NCBI GenBank assembly: GCA_905182985.1
Contig: CAJJDN010000086.1
Span: forward strand, 169,458-233,457
Direction of reading: 5' to 3'
DNA from: Paramecium sonneborni
Taxonomy: Eukaryota; Ciliophora; Oligohymenophorea; Peniculida; Parameciidae
Length of the DNA stretch: 64,000 nucleotides
Shown here: one piece after another, positions 53,310 to 64,000 of the stretch
How positions within the stretch are numbered: position 1 is the first letter of the stretch
How the letters are laid out: the number at the start of each line of letters is the position of its first letter
Notes under the pieces: generated by a model
What the model was told of the DNA's origin: nothing
The model's input: the letters and a program-made list of their open reading frames with translations, nothing else
Databases searched by the model: none
Position numbers and translations under genes: made by a program

Positions 53310-53609
53310 TCACTCTTATTATTAATGGGTTTCTGGCATTCTTAATCCAACATAATTAGCAACCTTCTATATATCTGCCTTATAATCTTTAGGTTTGCCT
53401 ATATTTTCAGCATCCATTATTTAATTTTGAATTTTGATTGCTTTCAAATAAATTTCTAAGTTTTTCAAAATTTATTGATTTTCACCATGAACTCTAGCTT
53501 AAACAGTGTATTGATAATATTTTCTCAATTAATCTCTTGACAATCTATTTCCTAAGGACTTAAATAATTATCTATATAGTAGCAATGCAGCTAGTTTCTC
53601 CTAACCCAT
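53310..53609 (-). CDS. LYR-motif (Complex1_LYR-like) small protein
   Basis: 99 residues, intronless. The N-terminus reads LLLYRQLFKSLGNRLSRDQLRKYY, matching the LYR tripeptide followed by Phe and basic residues typical of LYRM proteins, which deliver Fe-S clusters or assemble complex I and SDH in mitochondria with acyl-ACP. The rest is helical and basic. No long presequence is visible, as usual for this family. The motif is short, so the call rests on the LYR position and overall size. Confidence 0.6.
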
Positions 53610-53637
53610 ATATATAAATAATTTTTATTAAATTAAA

Positions 53638-54673
53638 ATGCTTGTAAAATATATCAATTTACCAGAATAAGTTATTAAAAATTTCTTTGATATCTATCCA
53701 ATAATTAGATGATATACTAAATCATAAAAAAAAAAGAGAATAAGGAGGAATAGAATAGAAAAGTAATTTCAATGGCTTAAAAGAAAAAATATAATAGAAA
53801 TAGTAAAATATTTGAAAGAAAGAGACATCTAAGAATAGCAATTTTTCAGTTTACTATTGTTAAGAACTGTTTAAATTAAATATTTAACTAAATAAGAACA
53901 ATAAACTTATTTAAACTTGGTTTAAATTGCCAGATTAATCTTTTTATTATTATCCCTTGTTTTTGCATATTTTACAATATAATTATTAAAATTCTCTAAT
54001 CATCTTTTTTCTTATTCAATCCATGTAAAGATCATTGAGCTTGTACTTTAATTTCTAATTTTAATATATTTAAAATTGACAATATTGTAATGTTAATAAA
54101 CCTGATTCTTGTATATATTATATATTTTAGAATTAAAAAAAATTAGATACTCAATTATTATTATTATAGCTTTTTCAAAAATGGAAAAAGGAATAATTAG
54201 ATATGAAAGACAACTATGAAAAAATTAATTCAAATGAATCTGGATATATATTTTTAATTTTATCAATGTTATTTATCTTACTTATCAAAAAAGTGGTATA
54301 AAAATGATTCTCTTCAATTTCAAAATATTTATTAATTTATAGATTATATATAATTCAGATTCTAATCAAAATAATTATTAATTTTATTTATTATTATATA
54401 GTCGATTTTTAAACTTCTTAAACCCAATGTTTTTCATAAAAATCTTATTCATTAATTTTAAAATCTTTTGATAAAATTGGTATTTAAATTTCTGAGTATT
54501 CAGAGATTAATATTGAATAGAACTTTTATAAATTCAATTTTGAAAATTTTTAAGCATTTAGGTACAATGTTTAATTAAAAGAATTAGGAATTTAATAAAA
54601 TTATGTAATTTATATTTCAATAACCTTTTTGATTGATTAAAATCAAATAAATAATGCTAATAATGATTATTGA
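53638..54673 (+). CDS. Multi-pass membrane protein, exon structure partly unresolved
   Basis: The start ATG CTT is followed by a clear 22-nt intron (53644-53665) and a 20-nt intron (53803-53822). The frame then encodes a polar N-terminus and membrane segments such as ARLIFLLLSLVFAYFTIQLL and LVLQFLILIYL, and meets a TGA at 54103-54105. A further segment (about 54123-54307) includes GYIFLILSMLFILLI, and another (about 54340-54673) ends in a soluble tail. The joining introns are not resolved: the candidate near 54080-54122 would need to be 39-47 nt. It could be one gene with unusual introns, two genes, or a decaying one. I do not recognise the family. Confidence 0.45.
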
Positions 54674-54693
54674 TTAATAAAATTATAATATCA

Positions 54694-55968
54694 ATGAATA
54701 ATGAAGTTGAAAATTCAAAGATTTAAGCAATAATTTAATGGTCAAAAGAGTTGTTTAGTTTGGAAGGACAAGTTAAAAGATTTACTGCAGGTTGAGAGTA
54801 ATTATAAATTAGAAATGAATGAAGTCGTATAATTATGTACCAAAGAGAAATATGAATTAAATTTTGTTTAAAATACAAAATCAAAGAGATGGATAGAATT
54901 AGATGTAATGATAGTTATAAATGAAATAGATTGGAATAAAATAAAAAGTAGAAGTTTATGCAAATAATGAATTATAAAATATAGATTTGATAGTATTTAC
55001 AATATAAATTGGTGGACAATATCCAGTAAAAGATGTTAGAATAGTTTGCAAAACAACAGTAATTCTAATTAAGTTATTTAAGTTTGTTAGACCAACTTTG
55101 GCAGATGGCAGAAATTTAATAGCAGATGTATTATTGTAGCCATGGAATTATAAATTATCTTTGGTTTCGATTATAAAATAGATTCCATCATTTTTAGTAT
55201 GTCATATGAAAATAATAAATAGGACCGTGTGTTATTGAATAGATTTGATAAGATTTATCTTTAAAATATTGGTTAATATTATTTAGGTAGTTCATATTCA
55301 ATAGATGAATTGAAAGATTATCCAGATTTAGCAAGATTTCCAACAATTTAATAATAGAATGCTTTTTTCTAAAATATATAAGTGAGGTAATAGATATTAA
55401 ATTAAATAATAAGGTTGATTGGATTGAGTGATGCTCATTTTTATTTATTTGAAATGATAGATGGAAAAGATGATTATGTTCGACTTATATTTAGAGCACC
55501 ACTTTAAAGTTGTGTTTAGTTAAAAAGAAAAAAGGATAATAGTACACAATTATCAATAAGTTGGAAGAATTATAAAAATAAATAAGAAGAGTAATAAATA
55601 TTTACGATAAATGAATATGATAAATTCATTAGACTATTTTTAAAGAGATTGAATCAATATTAGCATGTAAGAATGACTTCAAACTCTTATATGGTTTTTG
55701 GAGATTAGTAATAGGCTGAGAAATAAAAGATAAATTCAATTATGAAGAATCTGAATTAATTAGAAAATGAGATTGATAAGAAATTCAATCAATAGACAAT
55801 TAATAAACTTATGGATTTATATCAATAAGTAAGATTATCTATTTTTATATGATATAGGCAATTGAATTCTATTCATCTGCCAGTGATTACTTGTATGAGA
55901 TCTATTTGAATAAATTGTAAACATTGATACAGAGATAAGATGTCTAAGTTATTTTATAATATAAATGA
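54694..55968 (+). CDS. Protein with UEV/E2-like domain lacking catalytic Cys
   Basis: 390 residues; introns at 54791-54812 (22 nt), 54905-54929 (25), 55197-55222 (26) and 55829-55857 (29). Residues about 1-45 are helical. A region with a QIGGQYPVKDVRIVCK strand pattern, RPTLADGRNLIADVL and QPWNYKLSLVSIIKQI follows; it resembles the E2/UEV fold (YP...V.....G..L.DIL....W...L.I..I). The position of the E2 catalytic Cys holds Ile/Ala (NLIADV), so it cannot carry ubiquitin in the usual way. A long C-terminal part is helical, ending in FYSSASDYLYEIYLNKLQ. The domain call is my inference by eye. It stops 28 bp before the kinase start. Confidence 0.55.
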
Positions 55969-55996
55969 TAATTTTATTTTAACTACCTAATTAAAG

Positions 55997-57445
55997 ATGT
56001 TTACAGGTGAAGACATCCAATTTCTATAGTAATTACATTAATTGAAAGAAATTACCAAAATAGGCTAGGGTAGTTTTGGTAAAGTATATAAAGCAATTGA
56101 TTTAACAGACAAAACTATTTGTGCAGTAAAGGTAATATATAAAGCAATTAAGAGGTTATTTCCAAAATAATTTACAATAGTACAACTCCTGAGTAAGATA
56201 TCTATATGCAATTGAATCATCCCAATATTGTGAGATGCAAAAGAGTATGAGTAAAAACATTTATTAAGATTTCAGAAAACAAAAAGTGTTATTATATAAT
56301 CATGGAATATATGGAAGGAGGTACTTTAGCATAGAAAATCAAAGATAAACAATTAAATGAATAGGAGGCAGCTATCATTATGAAATAGATTTTAGAAGGT
56401 GTAAACTACTTACATGATAGATCAATCATACATAGAGACATTAAACCAGAGAACATTATGTTGACAGGAACAAATGTTAAAATTGCTGATTTTGGGTTGA
56501 GTTTTAGATTCTCAACTACAGAAGGTAATTTTCATAAATTATTGAATAAAAAATGTGGAACTATTATTTACATGGCACCTGAATAATTTACAGAAAAATA
56601 TGTACATTATTTATTTTCATATTAAACTATAGTATAGTAAATAAGTCGATGTATGGAGTTGTGGAATTATACTTTATATGTTATTAAATGGAGGAATTCA
56701 TCCTTTTTATAATAAGGATGATACCAAATACGATTTTATTAAAAAGATTCTTAATCCTTCTATAGAAATTCCTTTCAATATTACTCCATTAGCTAAAGAT
56801 CTTTTATATAAATTGATTAATGTTAATCCTATAGACAGATATAATGTGAGTTAAGCATTGATGCATCCATGGATTACAAGGAAATTTCATGAAAAAATTC
56901 CACTGACTTATTAATAACAATTGGATTAATTTCTAAAAGAATAATAAATACAATAAGTATGCATGTACAATATTTAAATATAGTAATTTAAATTGTTATT
57001 CTTTTTACAATACCTTTTTCGTAATTCCCCAAGAACTCAAGTATTTTAAGATAGTGTAAAAGAATTAGATTAAGTAAATTCAAAACTTTAGTAAAATCAA
57101 ATTAATACTAGTCCAAATCAAAATAAATTTAAGATCTTGTAATTAAGTAATAAACATAAAAATTAATGTCATACAACTCCAAGGATTGAATCATAAGGAA
57201 AATTTCTTGATTTTTCATTAACATAAAAAACCAATTTTAAAAAATCTATGGAGAATATATTGGTTTTTGAAAAAGATAAATGTGAAAAAAGTTAAAATTG
57301 TTCAGCAAGATCTTTGAAATAAAAATCTAGTCAAATGGTTAATAAATATTTTATGCCAACTTCATTTTAAGAATCATCTTGTGCTTCCAATAAAATGAAG
57401 TTTAAAATAAATAGGAAAGAATTACCTCCAATAAAAACTAAATGA
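55997..57445 (+). CDS. Ser/Thr protein kinase, canonical motifs
   Basis: 456 residues; introns at 56132-56154 (23 nt), 56245-56268 (24, contains TGA) and 56602-56632 (31). All kinase motifs are intact: [64 protein letters not shown] and HPWI. The APE-Gln and Tyr spacing resembles NIMA/aurora/CAMK-type kinases; I do not assign a subfamily. A ~170-residue low-complexity C-terminus follows. A further 27-nt GTATGC...ATATAG candidate at 56959-56985 (stop-free) could be an intron, giving 447-448 residues. It is closely linked to the UEV-like gene and may share regulation, but with its own 28-bp gap and start. Confidence 0.9.
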
Positions 57446-57521
57446 TTATATATATAATTCTTTCACTAATTTTTATATTTTAATGATGAATTTATTTCAT
57501 AAATATAAGTACATTTTTAAA

Positions 57522-58274
57522 ATGAGTGAAATGAACTCTTTAGCATAAAACTTAGTCAAGCCTGATTCACTAAATTAGATCAATAACAAATAAAAAAGTT
57601 AATAAAATCTCCAAGAGGAATAATAACCAATTATTAAGTAAAAGCTACCTTAATAACCTAAACCAGATAAAAAGGCACCTCCTTAAGATTTTGGACCATT
57701 TACTGATTTTGTTAGTATAGATATAAGAGTTGGTGAATTGAAAAAAGTTTGGAAAGTATTTTAATCTTTTATTTAAGCATGAAGAATCTGATAAATTATA
57801 TTGTGAAGAAATTGATATTGGAGGTGAAATAAGATAGATAGCATCAGGATTATAGAAATTTGTGCCTATTGAAGAAATGACAGGATAAGTTTTAGTATTA
57901 GTAAATCTTAAACCACGAAAATTAGCAGGTATTTTTACATTTTATTGTTTTATAGGGTTTATGTCAAATGGTATGGTTTTATGTGCATCTGATTCAACTC
58001 ACACAAAAGTAGAATTAATGAGGCCAGCTCCTGGAAGTAAATTAGGTGAGAGAGTCAAAATTTAAGGTCATGAAAATATTTTTAAGGATGAAAAAGAAGA
58101 TGTTTTGAATCCAAAAAAAGGACAATGGGAAAAAGTTGCCCCACTTTTAAAAACTAATTAAGATCTTTAAGCAGTTTTTGATGGTATTAAAAGTAAATAA
58201 AATTAGGACATCTATTAATTACATCATAAGGGCCTATTGTTAGTAAAACATTAATTAATTCAAATATTTCTTGA
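57522..58274 (+). CDS. EMAPII/Arc1p-like tRNA-binding protein
   Basis: 226 residues; introns at 57756-57777 (22 nt), 57929-57955 (27 nt, stop-free) and 58184-58206 (23 nt). A Lys/Gln-rich N-terminus (~60 residues) is followed by the EMAPII-type tRNA-binding OB fold: FVSIDIRVGEL, KLYCEEIDIGG, IRQIASGL, NLKPRKLAGFMSNGM, LMRPAPGSKLGERV, and a C-terminal extension ending SKTLINSNIS. Compared with AIMP1/Arc1p, LAG|FMSNG requires removing the 27-nt intron. It assists aminoacyl-tRNA synthetases by binding tRNA. The start is the ATG that opens the frame before the Lys-rich region. Confidence 0.93.
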
Positions 58275-58307
58275 GATTTAATTTTAAATAAGATTTATAA
58301 TTATTAA

Positions 58308-61300
58308 TCAACTTACTTTAGGAAATCCTGGTAATACTACTGGTTTGGCTAATCTCATTGCTTTTCTTTTATTTAAATATTTAATTGGTATAAATCCTAA
58401 TCTCATGTAAAATCTTATTAAAAGTTAAATAAATACATACCTTGTTACATGAATACAATCTTTTCCACATCTTTTATGTAGATTTTGGAATTTAGAGACA
58501 AAATTTTTAAAATCTTGAAAATCAATATTTTAATTTTCTTATTTTTGATAAAATTTATTAATAGTTTAACTAATTTGAGTTCCATTATCCTTTAAATTTT
58601 AATACATTTATTTGATGATTTAATCATCTATTTCATGAGATATCATGTATCCTTGTGTATTATTAAGTGCATATTTGATGATTTATTCTTCTTATTATTC
58701 AGCAATATCAAATAAATTTTAATCAAACATAACTCTTTCTTCTTTTTATTTTTTTTCAAATTCTTCTTTTTATTTTTTAATGTAATCTTTAATAAATACA
58801 TCTTACTTCTTAGATTCTAAATTTTCAATAGACGTTTATGTATTATGATTTGTAAATTATGGTTTTAAATCATTCTAAGATTATAAACGATCTAAAAGAG
58901 ATTATTTATATGATTATTAATTAACAGATTCATTTCCAACAGTTTTTTAATAAGAATTAGGAGACATATTTTATCGACTCATTTTTCTAATTGATCTATT
59001 AGAATTTTCACCATTATTATCATCATAATTAGGAATAACAGGATTTTAATTGGATCTTTAAGATTTTTTAATTTCATTATTTATATTGATGGAAGAGGAT
59101 TCTTTTTATGTAATGGATTGCTATATTTAATTATTATTATGAGTAGCTAAAGATTATTTTTTAATTAATTTATCATTTTCTTCTTAAATTTAGAATGTAT
59201 CTTAAACTTAATTTTATAGATCTTGAAATTTTGTTAATTGTAGATTTTGTATTGTATTTTAAACATTTGTTATTTCATTTACATTCTTAGAATTTGAGAT
59301 ATATTTTTATGAAACATTATCACTATTTTAATTAGTTGATTTCAGTTTGGTTAATCGAGATGAATTATTAGGAGTATGATGTTAAGTTGTTAGTCCTGAT
59401 TATAATGCATTATTGTGAGTTTTATCATGTAGACTATTATTATTTAATGAAGATTTCATTTAAGTATCATCATTTTCAATATTTTTATCAAATTTGAATT
59501 AATCATCTGTCAAAATACCATTTTTTAAAGGTAATCTTTCAGTAAGACTACCTGAATTTAATGGTTAAATAGTAGAAGTTCCATAAGGATTCGAGAGAAT
59601 ATCATTATTAGAATTATTTTAATTTGATATTTTTCTATTAATCTTTAATTTGATAGAACTACTTGTTCTTTTAACTTTTTCTGTTTTATTTTCAAATATT
59701 TTTTAATTATTAGATTAAGTTCTAGTAAGTCGTTATTTTTATCTAATGTTTGGAGATACATCATCTAACTATTAATTACTATCATTAAAACTAGATTAAC
59801 TAGTGTTTCTTGATTATTTTCTTTTTGATACATTTTATTCAATTGGAATAAGGAGAATATGTTTATTTTCATCTATTTCTTAAATTTATTCTAATCTTTA
59901 AATTCTTGGAGAATTTAAATCTCTAGTTGATTAGAACTTTTATCTTATAGATGGTGAATCACCCCCTTAATCTATATTATGTTATGAATAATAATGTTTA
60001 GGCATATTAATAGGAGAATGAGAATCATCAAAATCTTATTAACTATGACAGAATGATTTTGTATCTTTATATTATAGATCATTATCCTCAATATCTTTTA
60101 TCAAATCAATCATATCCATCAATTATCTATCTCCTTTTGATTCTACTACATATTATAATTATGCTAATCTTTTTTCTTTATTTAATCTATCCAAAGCATT
60201 GATTAAAATAATTAATCTCTCTATCATTTTATCTTTATGGATAAGATTACTTATTTAAGCATTATCTAAATTCTCATTTAATTATTATAATGGTAATAAT
60301 ATCTAAGATTTTGTTAGTCTATTCTATGATATCTTATCTTCTCTTGACATCTTTCTATATGGACTTTAAGATTATTAATCCTAATTCTGCTCCTCAATTT
60401 ACTATATATTCTTAGCAAAACTTTATTGTCTTTATATTACTGAACCCCTTCTTTATATATTTAGCTATTAGTCTAACTTTTACTTTAAATCTTATTTCTC
60501 TTATATATGCTATTTCAATTAACCTTCAAAAAGTTTCATCTATAATTCCATATCTTATATTATACGATCCTTCTCTTTCATTTCTAATAATTACTTATTT
60601 GCCAATTAAGATTAAGATTCTATCTTATTTTAAAGAAATACAATTTCACCAACATATATTGAACATCTACATTCATCACCTTTTTAAAAGTTAGTCTATT
60701 TATTTAACTCATTCTAAACTTAATACTTACCTTTCTTAAGTTATTCCTTGAATAATTATTTACAAAATATAAACACTTTCTCCGCTGTTTCCTTCTAAAC
60801 TTATATTATATGATTTTTTATTTCCTATTCAATATATTCATAATTTTCAACTTTATCCTTCAATAAATCTAAGTCAACACTTTTCATAATTTTATCTAAA
60901 TCTTCTTTTTTAAATTTTATAGCATGCATCAACTTCTCTAATACTTCAGGTTTCCCTTTTTCCTTGTATTCATATGATATTTTGTTTTATAATGCTTCTC
61001 CCATCATTGCTATTGATTCATTTGCAAATTAAAGTATACTCTCAAACTCCTATTATCTAATTGTTTAATCAGATAATGCTTTAGAACAGTTTATATAATA
61101 ATCTTCAGTTGTACATGTGTATTTATCAATAAATTTCTTAGGAACATGAATCACTTAAGATGTATCATACCAAGGTACTTATGTAATATTTCTCACTTTT
61201 AATGCTTAATTTCCTTATTTTTAAATAGCAACTCCTCCTAATAAACTTTACTATGTTCCTAAGTTCTATACACATACATCAATTAATTAAATTGATTAAG

Positions 61301-61606
61301 ACTTTTAATGAATTTTTTTTTAATTCAACTACTCTCTATTCTTCAGTACATGAATCAACAGATTTTTAAGACAATTAAAAATCTTATCCATTAATTAACT
61401 CACATCTATATTTATCACAGATTATATTAGAAGTGATATTTCCCCATTCACCTAATTAACTTCTAATAAAAGCTACAATATTTTAAAAATACTTTCATTA
61501 CATCTGAAATTTGCTTGTAATCAAAATTTTATATTTGTTGTAACTGCTCCAATTTATTGTTTAACTAATTAATCACGGTTGTTAGCTTTTTTATTTATAT
61601 GTCCAT
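58308..61606 (-). CDS. Large unknown protein with coiled coil and disordered centre
   Basis: 1083 residues; introns at 61473-61492 (20 nt) and 58414-58440 (27 nt, stop-free). The frame begins MDIQIKKLTTVINQLNNKL and stays open past an internal ATG at 60348-60350 that could be mistaken for the start. The N-terminal ~200 residues are helical with a segment of mixed composition (QVPWYDTSQVIHVPKKF). Coiled coil follows to about 440. A long Ser/Asn/Gln/Asp-rich region follows, then a conserved-looking C-terminus of ~130 residues (NIDFQDFKNFVSKF, HKRCGKDCIHVTRFYMRLGF, AMRLAKPVVLPGFPKV) that may be a small folded domain. The family is not recognised; a regulatory or ciliary scaffold is a guess. Confidence 0.72.
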
Positions 61607-61705
61607 TAAATTGAATTATTTATATTAAAAGAGTTCTAAACTTTTTATAACAAAAATTGTTTATATATTATTTTAAAAATATTATTATAATGTGATGATT
61701 TCTTG
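61607..61705. other. Short intergenic gap between minus-strand genes
   Basis: 99 bp of AT-rich sequence with no feature visible; it must hold the terminator of the 3' HEAT-repeat gene and the promoter of the 1083-residue gene. Confidence 0.35.
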
Positions 61706-64000
61706 TCAAGCGAAATAATTATAAGGATTTGACAATTCACTCATTTTTTAAATGAACTCTATATTTATTTACACTTCTTCTATTTCCATCAATTAATTAG
61801 CTCTATATAGTTTCAAATAATTTGCTGCAAACGTCTTTTACTATTATAACAATTTATTCTGTTTTTCCAAAATTACTTTCAGTACTTAATTAATCCATGG
61901 TTAAGTATATCGTGGATGAGCCATAATCATAGCCATAAGAACTTATTTTCCTATTAGCTCAGTTTCTTTATTTGTAGACTAACTTAAATTTGAAATTTAC
62001 TTATTTCAAACATATTTCTAATTAACAATTTACTTCTTTTAAAGTCATTTATTGAATTAATTATGTAGTTAAATCAAAACATGATTGCATAACTACTTTA
62101 TTTTCATCTTATAAATATTGTTCAATATTTTCAAGGATTTCAGCTCTATTAATATGTAAAATCTCTTTTGTGAGATTCTATGAATAATAATAAAATGAAT
62201 TACTTTTAAAAATTTTAATTATCTTACTCTGACTGTATTAGATGAAACTTTTAATAAGTCTAAAGTTAATTTAATTAAAGCAATTGTACTCTCTTTAAAT
62301 CTTATATTTGAAAAAATCTGCAATCCTTTTGTAAGTTATTATAAATTGTTCTCTTCATTTATTGTTAATAAGTATTCAACAATTGGTTAAATTTTTTAAA
62401 AGATATATGGATTGATAATAAACTTTTTAGAATTCCAACATAAAAATAAAGTTTCTATGATATTTATTTTACAATTTATATTTTATTCTTAAAATTAATT
62501 TACCAAAATATCTAGTCCTTTAGTAAATAGTTCAGAATTTTCAAAGATGAAATACTTAGATTTAAACAAAATAGATGTTTATTAAGTAAATTGTTCAATT
62601 AAGCCAAGTTCTTATAACAATTCAATGTTATGAGGATATTTATTCTATTAATCGATAATAAGAGGAATAAATGTTTAAGCAGCTTTAAGATTTGAATAAT
62701 CAAAGTTAGTTTATAATATTTCATCTAATAATTTAATTTATTGGTGTTTCTTAGATTCAATCATAACATAGAATAATTATATCCATCTTAATTTTTTTTT
62801 AGCATTTTTTTTTTAAACTTAATCTACTAGAGATTATAAGAATTATTCTTATATCTTTAGATCACATCTAGATTAGGCAAAATGCAAAATATACTAAAAG
62901 GTTTTAAATTCATCTTTAGATTAATCCATAATTATTTTTTCAAATTTATTTATACAATAATCTATAATCTCTTATTTGCATTAACAATCCCAAGAAGAAT
63001 GTAATGCATGTAATAATCCTGATAAATAGATTCTTGAGAATGATTATTGATCTAAATTATTTTGGTCTATCAAATCTTTTGTATGATTGAATAATTCATA
63101 ATCTGTAATGGCAAATAAATATTTCAAAAACTAAACTTTTTTATATGATAAATTAAATCTTATAGGAGCTTTCATGTAAGAATAATAAAAGAATTGTTCA
63201 TTGGCTAAGTTATCAACATCATTAAATAAATTTGCAAGAGATTTTTTATCTTAATTAATTTAGAATTGATCTAAAACACTTTAATCAATAATCATTAAAT
63301 TTATAAATTGATGCCATTACTCTGAACTGATAGATTTTAGGATTTTAAATTCTTTCTTAACTTCTTCTCTCTTTATATCAGTATATTTAAGTTAATTATA
63401 TAATAATATTTTGCCTTTCCTATGATGCTCATTCAATTTATAATAGATTTAATCTTCAGGCAATATAAATCTATAAATATTATATTATTCTAGATTTATA
63501 TTAGCATTTTTAAAATCTTCAGGTTTTCTGTATTTGTATTTATATGTCTTATTCTTAAAAACACCAATCTAAATTAATCTATATAGTAGTAACTTCCCTA
63601 AACTTCGAATATTCAATTCTTAACTAATACAACAATTAAAGGCTTTTAGAATAACTCTCTCATTAAATTAAGGTAGTGAATCTGTTCTCATTAATAAAAG
63701 AGCACAACCATTAGTTATTAATTATTAAGATGTAACTGCATCTAAAGGAATATTTAACCAAAGTTCAACTATTTAATATAATCTTTCATTTAAACTCTCT
63801 AAATTTCTACTTATTTTTATTTGTTATTCCTACCAATGTTGAATTCTTTATTCAAAAATACAATCAACATATTTTTAGATTTCTTAATTTTTTATTATTA
63901 AAACTAAAATAATATTTAGTTTATACTGTTTTTTCTTTCAAAATCAGCTTCATTTAATTCAACACAAGCTTAAGATATTTTTTTTATTAAATTTAAGAGA
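61706..64000 (-). CDS. HEAT-repeat protein, 5' end beyond window; PA200/Blm10-like candidate
   Basis: Partial: at least 740 residues, open at the right edge. Introns at 63904-63926 (23 nt), 62178-62203 (26) and 61979-62000 (22). The chain is a continuous array of paired helices without coiled-coil periodicity, i.e. armadillo/HEAT type (LDILVNQFQEQ, FIPLIIDQQNKYP, LTKGLQIFSN, SNIRFKESTIALIKL). Near the C-terminus MAMIMAHPRYTQPWINQVLKVI followed by TFAANYLKLYRANQ resembles the PA200/Blm10 pattern (aromatic-Pro...Trp...L, then a T...F...H/R...N/D element), suggesting a proteasome activator. That match is by eye and weak. Start codon not in window. Confidence 0.55.

Noticed and set aside
56959..56985. 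27-nt stop-free candidate intron in the kinase tail
   Set aside because: It lies in low-complexity tail sequence, so no conserved junction can decide; listed as possible only in the evidence.
60348..60350. ATG at 60348 as start of the large minus-strand protein
   Set aside because: The frame stays open for about 420 more codons upstream to ATG 61604-61606, with coiled-coil composition throughout.
61302..61332. 31-nt GTA...AAAAG intron near the 5' part of the large minus-strand gene
   Set aside because: A frame using it gave Cys-rich-looking sequence, but another frame is open without it and with a better coiled-coil continuation after the 20-nt intron at 61473-61492.

Overview
This is a macronuclear-type chromosome segment of a ciliate, almost certainly Paramecium. 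Almost every gene reads through only if TAA and TAG are translated as glutamine and TGA is the sole stop. Introns are tiny (mostly 20-34 nt, GTA...TAG/AAG), the DNA is very AT-rich, and genes lie 20-300 bp apart on both strands. Frames were followed by eye with the ciliate code; for each resolved gene the exon lengths sum to a multiple of three. Standard-code ORFs are misleading here.

Layout. 1-3.1 kb: unresolved coding-like sequence. 3.2-6.8 kb: cytosolic HSP70 (-) with a heat-shock-element promoter, divergent from a Sec63-like J-protein (+). 6.9-12.2 kb (-): coiled-coil protein, unknown protein, AP-1 gamma-adaptin with a glutamine-rich hinge. 12.4-16.4 kb (+): tandem pair of coiled-coil proteins with a Cys-rich C-terminus. 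16.5-20.9 kb: Ubc7-type E2 (-), an SDR fused to a potato-inhibitor-I domain (+), an unresolved segment, a coiled-coil protein (+). 21-25.3 kb: degraded membrane-protein-like stretch, glutaredoxin (-), HTH protein (-), RNA 3'-phosphate cyclase (+), unknown protein (-). 25.4-29.5 kb (-): two small unknown proteins and a long coiled coil. 29.7-33.4 kb: hybrid histidine kinase (+), whose 3' half is repeated exactly after a single N (probable assembly artefact). 33.5-37 kb (+): K+ channel with cyclic-nucleotide-binding-like domain and zinc knuckle, then phosphonopyruvate decarboxylase. 37-41.5 kb (-): TPR protein, sulfide:quinone oxidoreductase, protein kinase. 41.8-43.2 kb: decaying gene. 43.4-46.9 kb: kinesin (+) and atypical kinase (-). 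47.4-51.4 kb (+): two tubulin-tyrosine-ligase-like genes. 51.4-58.3 kb: LRR-ankyrin protein (+), LYR-motif protein (-), membrane protein (+), UEV-like protein (+), protein kinase (+), EMAPII-type tRNA-binding protein (+). 58.3-64 kb (-): a 1083-residue unknown protein and a HEAT-repeat protein running off the window, possibly PA200/Blm10-like.

Genes are mostly independent eukaryotic housekeeping and signalling genes, not operons. Cilia and cytoskeleton are well represented (two TTLLs, kinesin, many coiled coils), with secretion and trafficking (Sec63, AP-1), protein turnover (E2, UEV-like, possible PA200) and signalling (four kinase-type genes, a channel, a hybrid histidine kinase). The strongest novelty candidates are the SDR-protease-inhibitor fusion, the zinc-knuckle K+ channel, the UEV-like/kinase neighbours and a set of stop-free introns with lengths divisible by three.
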